From NCBI RefSeq assembly GCF_041438805.1, contig NZ_CP109192.1, positions 1 to 9,260 of the forward strand: a stretch of 9,260 nt of DNA. The letters run 5' to 3'. The notes under the pieces were generated by a model. It was not told where the DNA came from. It worked only from the letters and a program-made list of their open reading frames with translations, and did no database searches. Shown here piece after piece: positions 6,049-9,260 of this stretch. The first letter of the stretch is position 1. Each line of letters begins with the position of its first letter. This DNA is from Streptomyces sp. NBC_01707. Its GTDB lineage: Bacteria > Actinomycetota > Actinomycetes > Streptomycetales > Streptomycetaceae. The translations under genes and the position numbers were made by a program.

Positions 6049-6250
6049 CACGCCTCGCTCCTGAAGTATCCGGCACATCCCGCACCGCCCTGCGAAGACC
6101 AGACCGCCCAGACCAACGCCAGGTTGTACGCGGACCTTGCTGCGCTACGCCCGCGCCAACGACCCGACCTTTCTCAGCCTGGTCAACAAGCACGACGCCG
6201 AACTCCTTGCCCGCCATGTCCGTAGACGATCAGCGCGGCGTTCTGCGCTG
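6049..6250. other. Spacer between helicase and PIN-like gene
   Basis: No terminator-like stem was found, so read-through from the helicase into the PIN-like gene is possible. A forward-strand frame here gives LRYARANDPTFLSLVNKHDA, which looks protein-like, but it has no start signal and runs antisense into the helicase. I leave it unassigned. Confidence 0.4.
6058..6062 (-). promoter_or_regulatory. Ribosome-binding site deciding the PIN-like gene start
   Basis: On the reverse strand AGGAGCGAGG precedes ATG 6048 at a normal distance. The alternative ATG 6078 lies upstream of this site and has none of its own. Confidence 0.7.
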
Positions 6251-8707
6251 CTACACAGCCCACTCCACTCCCAACCCGGCGAGTGCGCGGAGCTGCTCGG
6301 CGTCGAGCTTGTCGCGGCGTGCTTTCTGGTTCCCGATCCAGATGCCGGTGCGGTGCTCCGTTCCATCGGGGAAGACCTCGACGTGGCCCCGGCTGGGCAT
6401 CACGCCCTCCCTCTCGACGTACTGCGCCAGAGCCTCCAAGCCCTTCTGGAAGGCCGCACCACTCTTGCCCGACCCGGCGGACGCCGTGCCGGCCTTCGCG
6501 GGCTCCTTGCGGGGTCGTACGGCCGGTTTCACGCCCGCCTCGACCAGCCGCCGCCGCTGCTCCTCGTTGTGCCGGCCCCAGTCCCGTTGCTGGCGTGCGA
6601 GCCAGCGTCCGATGTCGTCACCGTGGTGCGTTACCCCGGGCACGATCTCCTCGAGGCCGGCACCGCCCACGAGGAGCACGCGCAGGCCGGTGTAGTGGCG
6701 TTGCCAGTCCACGGTCCACCCCAACCCTCCCGGATTCCAGTCCGGGTCGATCGCGGCCAGCTGCTCGGCGCGCCGAGCAGCTCGCTCGGGGTCTTTGCCG
6801 AGTCCGTCGGGCCGGCGGAGGTTGGTGAGCCATTGCCCGACGGGTTTGTCGAGGGCGGTGGCGTGGCGGGGTGCGGCCAGGGTGCCGGCCTGTGCGTGGT
6901 AGGCGCGGGCGGCGGCGAGGTTCTCGGCGAACGCCGTGTCGGCGGTGTCCCAGATCATGCCGAGCTCCTCGAGCTCGTTGGCCCGGGTGCTGGACATGGT
7001 CCCGGCCCGGTAGGACCGCCGTTGGTCGGACAGCCACCGGCCCAGTGGGTAGGCGCCTTCGGTGTGTTCGTAGGGCACGTCCAGGGAGCCCTCGCGGTCG
7101 AAGTAGCGGCGTGCGGTGTCGTAGCCGCGGGTCCAGTCCTGGCGTTCGGTGTCGAGGATCTGGAACTTGACCCACTTCGCGATCATCACGGGGTCTCTGG
7201 GAGCGGCGAACCTGAGCAGCAGCCGTGACTCCTCTTCACCGTCTTCCGGTTCCGGACCGATGGTCTGCGACGGATCAACGGCCTGCTTCTGGCTCTCCTG
7301 CGGAATAGTGAGCATCTCGATGGCACGCTCATCATGCGCCCTGAGCCCTTCAAGAACTTTCACCAAGGGGCGGTACGAGGAGGAAGTGAACATGTCTTCC
7401 GGCTGCTCACCCCGCGCCAGAAACACAGGCACGATCAAAGTGGCGATCTTGCCCTGTCCGGGTTTCTGACGCAGCGCCCGGCCGATAGCCTGCACGATAT
7501 CAACCGCCGACCCCTTCGGGTCCAAAAGCGCCACCGAATCCACCGCCCGGATATCAACGCCCTCGCCCAGCACACGGCAGTTCGACAGCACCGCACGCCC
7601 GGCCCGGCGCCCGAAGTCGGAGAGCACCTGGCGTCGGTGGCCCATCTCGTGTTCCCCGCACAACCAGTTCGCCCACACGCGTTGCGGGTACCTCTCCGGA
7701 TCCGACGCATGCAACCGCTGCGCCACCCGCGGCAGCCCCGTCGCGAACGCGGACGCTTCTATCGTCCGGTGATGGAACGTGATGGTGGTCTGCAGGTCAT
7801 GGACCGCCATCGTCTCCAGCAGCGCGGCCTGCAATGCCCCCATCCGCTCACCCCGCAGCTGCTCCTCGCGTCGTTCCTCGCCAGTCAGGCGGGCTGGAGT
7901 GACGACGGGGTCTGCCAATTCGACGACCACGATCTGATAGCGCGCCAGAAGCCCCCGGGACACGGCTGATGCGAGCGAGAGCTCGTACACGACAGGCCCG
8001 TAGATCTCGGGGTCGTCCATGGAGCACGCGAGCTCGCGTGGCAGCCGGTCCCACCCCTCGAACCGTTCCCCGGTCTCCGACACGGCCCGCTCGATCTTCC
8101 GGGGTGGGTGTTCTTTCCAGATGCGGGGTGTGGCGGTCATGTAGAGCCGGCGCATGGCGGGGATCACGCCCTGGTCGTGGATGGCAGCCCACGCCTTCCC
8201 CATCGCCCCGCTGGTCCGGTGCGCCTCGTCCACGACCACGAGGTCGAAGACGTCCATGGGAAGCCCGTACGCGCCTTCGTGTGCTTCGGCCAGCACTGGC
8301 AGGGAGGCGTAGGTGGCGTAGACGGTGACGGGTCCGCGGCCGTGCCAGAGCGCCAGTTGCGGCGGGCTGGTCGTGGAACGCACATCCAGGTCCCACAGAT
8401 GCGGGTCGTCATCCAGCGAACACACCGCCACCGCCGGCCCCGTGTGCCCGGCTGATCGCCATTCGCGCACGGTCTGGGTCAGCAGGTCCAGGGTCGGCAG
8501 CAGCACGAGAACCCGGCCGCTACGGGCGAGCCGCAGTGCGGAGTGCGCGGCGATGAGGGTCTTTCCCGTACCGCACGCCGCCACCACCGTGGCCCGCAGA
8601 CCATTACGTGGAATCAGCTTCCCCGGAGGGATATCAAGACCACGCACCACAGCGTCAACTGCTTCAACCTGATGAGGCCGAAGCACAATCTTTTCTGTGC
8701 TCGTCAT
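6251..8707 (-). CDS. ttrA-like: Telomere-adjacent DEAH helicase (TtrA-like), 818 aa
   Basis: This is a superfamily 2 helicase with a complete motor: RPHQ (10-13), Walker A ACGTGKT (44-50), LLPTLDLL (69-76), DEAH (160-163), TATP (191-194), GEGVDI (381-386) and QAIGRALR (406-413). The arginine finger region is intact. The C-terminus carries four helicase-associated repeats, each with a W-x-x-x-Y/L start and a W(L/I)-x-x-(Q/L)R/K core, at about 524-587, 592-658, 665-726 and 753-816. The whole fits the helicase-like proteins (TtrA of plasmid SLP2 and relatives) coded near Streptomyces telomeres; in SLP2 the gene has been linked to conjugal transfer. Start ATG 8707 has GGAG at 8718-8715 with a 7-base spacer. 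It is the outermost gene, reads away from the telomere, and shows no frameshift or missing motif. The TtrA name is by architecture and position; the exact ortholog cannot be proven here. Confidence 0.92.
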   Translation of the reverse strand: MTSTEKIVLRPHQVEAVDAVVRGLDIPPGKLIPRNGLRATVVAACGTGKTLIAAHSALRLARSGRVLVLLPTLDLLTQTVREWRSAGHTGPAVAVCSLDDDPHLWDLDVRSTTSPPQLALWHGRGPVTVYATYASLPVLAEAHEGAYGLPMDVFDLVVVDEAHRTSGAMGKAWAAIHDQGVIPAMRRLYMTATPRIWKEHPPRKIERAVSETGERFEGWDRLPRELACSMDDPEIYGPVVYELSLASAVSRGLLARYQIVVVELADPVVTPARLTGEERREEQLRGERMGALQAALLETMAVHDLQTTITFHHRTIEASAFATGLPRVAQRLHASDPERYPQRVWANWLCGEHEMGHRRQVLSDFGRRAGRAVLSNCRVLGEGVDIRAVDSVALLDPKGSAVDIVQAIGRALRQKPGQGKIATLIVPVFLARGEQPEDMFTSSSYRPLVKVLEGLRAHDERAIEMLTIPQESQKQAVDPSQTIGPEPEDGEEESRLLLRFAAPRDPVMIAKWVKFQILDTERQDWTRGYDTARRYFDREGSLDVPYEHTEGAYPLGRWLSDQRRSYRAGTMSSTRANELEELGMIWDTADTAFAENLAAARAYHAQAGTLAAPRHATALDKPVGQWLTNLRRPDGLGKDPERAARRAEQLAAIDPDWNPGGLGWTVDWQRHYTGLRVLLVGGAGLEEIVPGVTHHGDDIGRWLARQQRDWGRHNEEQRRRLVEAGVKPAVRPRKEPAKAGTASAGSGKSGAAFQKGLEALAQYVEREGVMPSRGHVEVFPDGTEHRTGIWIGNQKARRDKLDAEQLRALAGLGVEWAV

Positions 8708-8714
8708 ATCCGTA

Positions 8715-8718
8715 CTCC
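8715..8718 (-). promoter_or_regulatory. Ribosome-binding site of the helicase
   Basis: Reverse-strand GGAG lies seven bases before ATG 8707, supporting that start. The first recognisable motif (RPHQ) follows within ten residues, so little N-terminal sequence can be missing. Confidence 0.65.
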
Positions 8719-8762
8719 AGAATTCACGGGAGGGGTGGCAGGTCCTGACGGAGGGGGTAGCG

Positions 8763-8783
8763 GTTTCCTCGGGATGCTACACA
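8763..8783. repeat. 21-bp direct repeat, copy 1 (helicase upstream region)
   Basis: This 21-mer, with core CGGGATGCTACACA, recurs at 9006-9026 with 20 of 21 bases identical; both copies follow a G-rich run. On the reverse strand it contains TGTAGCAT, whose TAGCAT fits a -10 hexamer for the helicase, but no good -35 is present. It may be a regulator-binding site or a remnant of subtelomeric duplication. Confidence 0.7.
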
Positions 8784-8826
8784 CTGCATCCCGTGATGCA
8801 TCATCATGGTGATGTGCGGGCATCAC
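8770..8826. repeat. Two consecutive stem-loops upstream of the helicase
   Basis: CGGGATGC (8770-8777) pairs with GCATCCCG (8786-8793), sharing the direct repeat. GTGATGC (8793-8799) pairs with GCATCAC (8820-8826), with CATCA/TGATG pairs inside. Both lie in the 5' leader or promoter of the helicase on the reverse strand and could control its expression. Confidence 0.5.
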
Positions 8827-8916
8827 TCTAGCGCAACAGGGTCCGACGGGTGGGGTTTTGGGATAGGCTCTGCATGTGCTGAGTGTGCCTCAGGAAGTGA
8901 AGGGTCATCATGCACT

Positions 8917-8951
8917 GGATGGAGCGAAGCGGAGTCCGGTGCGCTCCATCC
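8917..8951. repeat. Subtelomeric stem-loop carrying a GCGAAGC core
   Basis: GGATGGAGCG (8917-8926) pairs perfectly with CGCTCCATCC (8942-8951). The 13-mer GGAGCGAAGCGGA at 8921-8933 recurs exactly at 9091-9103, in the telomere. Confidence 0.65.
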
Positions 8952-8974
8952 GACAGGGCCGGCCGCCGGATCAG

Positions 8975-8991
8975 GGTGACGGCACGTCACC
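8975..8991. repeat. Telomere-type hairpin with GCA loop
   Basis: GGTGACG (8975-8981) pairs with CGTCACC (8985-8991) around the triloop GCA (8982-8984). This is the same loop as in the outermost visible palindrome at 9238-9256, so telomere-like structure extends inward to here. Confidence 0.65.
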
Positions 8992-9005
8992 GGGTGGGGG
9001 TGGTC

Positions 9006-9026
9006 GTTTCTTCGGGATGCTACACA
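9006..9026. repeat. 21-bp direct repeat, copy 2 (subtelomeric)
   Basis: This copy lies 243 bases to the right of copy 1 and differs at one position (T for C at 9011). Unlike copy 1, the downstream half of the hairpin is not conserved, so the shared element is the 21-mer and not the stem. Confidence 0.7.
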
Positions 9027-9062
9027 GGCCTGCGCTGATACACCCTCACCCCGTAGCCAGCC

Positions 9063-9260
9063 GTTCCGGCGAAGCCGGAACCAGGGCGAGGGAGCGAAGC
9101 GGACACGCCTGCCTGTCAGGAATTTAAGCGAAGCGTAATTCCAATTCCCGTGCGAAGCACGGGAATTAAGGCGTGAAACGCCGTCAACAAATTGCGAAGC
9201 AATTTGTCACGCGGTGCGAAGCACCGCGTTTCGCTTGCACAGCGCGCAGCGCTGTGGTAC
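9063..9260. other. Telomere of a linear Streptomyces replicon (right end, near complete)
   Basis: A dense array of palindromes with GAA or GCA triloops: 9063-9081 (8-bp arms GTTCCGGC), 9119-9142 (imperfect, GGAATT arms), 9143-9167 (11-bp arms AATTCCCGTGC), 9170-9182 (GGCGT, GAA loop), 9187-9207 (9-bp arms ACAAATTGC), 9209-9229 (9-bp arms ACGCGGTGC) and 9238-9256 (8-bp arms CACAGCGC, GCA loop). An arm-less GCGAAGC lies at 9094-9100. Streptomyces telomeres carry palindromes whose 3'-strand hairpins have tight GNA loops closed by a sheared G-A pair. They form the single-stranded 3' overhang that is filled in after replication from the inside, with a terminal protein on the 5' end. GCGAAGC occurs only on the strand shown, so the end lies to the right. 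Confidence 0.92.
9238..9260. repeat. Telomeric palindrome II and boundary; palindrome I missing
   Basis: CACAGCGC, loop GCA, then GCGCTGTG, followed by GTAC at the window edge. Read from the other strand this begins GTACCACAGCGCTGCGCG, which matches the layout of archetypal Streptomyces telomeres just inside the outermost 13-base palindrome (CCCGCTCCGCGGG in this orientation). That palindrome is absent, so roughly a dozen bases are probably missing. Confidence 0.8.

Noticed and set aside
5377..6225. Forward open frame of 282 codons
   Set aside because: Antisense shadow of the PIN-like gene, which has a good ribosome-binding site and protein-like composition.
6137..7228. Forward open frame of 363 codons
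   Set aside because: Antisense shadow of the helicase, which has all SF2 motifs; translation is Gly/Val/Pro-rich without motifs.
8853..8871. Possible forward promoter ending in TAGGCT near 8866
   Set aside because: The upstream hexamer is a poor -35 and no forward gene follows before the telomere.
8876..9127. Forward open frame of 83 codons reaching into the telomere
   Set aside because: It translates hairpins and direct repeats of the non-coding end; no ribosome-binding site.

Overview
The window is high-GC DNA with Streptomyces-type codon use. It reads inward-to-outward from accessory DNA on the left to the physical end of a linear replicon (chromosome arm or linear plasmid) on the right. 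The main evidence is the last ~340 bases. They carry seven copies of the heptamer GCGAAGC, mostly at the tips of short perfect palindromes, and finish with a GCA-looped palindrome followed by GGTAC. This is the known architecture of Streptomyces telomeres, seen on the 3'-ended strand. The outermost palindrome is not in the window, so the sequence appears to stop a few bases short of the true end.

Layout. 1-128 may be the tail of a gene entering from the left. 129-670 has no convincing gene but holds four copies of a 19-bp imperfect dyad (consensus GTATTCGTNNNACGAATAC), a 12-bp palindrome, and a 22-bp inverted repeat made of two further 12-bp palindromes. 711-1204 is the broken N-terminal part of a PAS-domain regulator, fused at ~1205 to the end of an IS630-family transposase. 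1205-3848 is a graveyard of truncated transposases (IS630, IS3, IS5, a second IS3, and probably a Mu/IS481-like one). They surround one apparently intact small secreted protein gene (2187-2489) in a patch of lower GC. 4070-4954 holds a frameshifted Cys-rich zinc-finger-like ORF and a helix-turn-helix-like protein, closed by two tandem stem-loops.

The right half is better preserved. Two long genes run leftward, away from the telomere: an 818-aa DEAH helicase with four C-terminal helicase-associated repeats (6251-8707), resembling the TtrA-type helicases next to Streptomyces telomeres, and a 319-aa PIN-like protein (5089-6048), 202 bases downstream on the same strand. 8708-9062 is a subtelomeric non-coding zone with a 21-bp direct repeat and GNA-looped hairpins, and 9063-9260 is the telomere proper.

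Together this is a typical linear-replicon end: telomere, telomere-adjacent helicase, one possible cargo or defence gene, then decayed insertion sequences and regulators. The most unusual items are the divergent, partly AT-rich telomere palindromes, the four-copy operator-like dyad at 171-453, and the possible helicase/PIN pairing.
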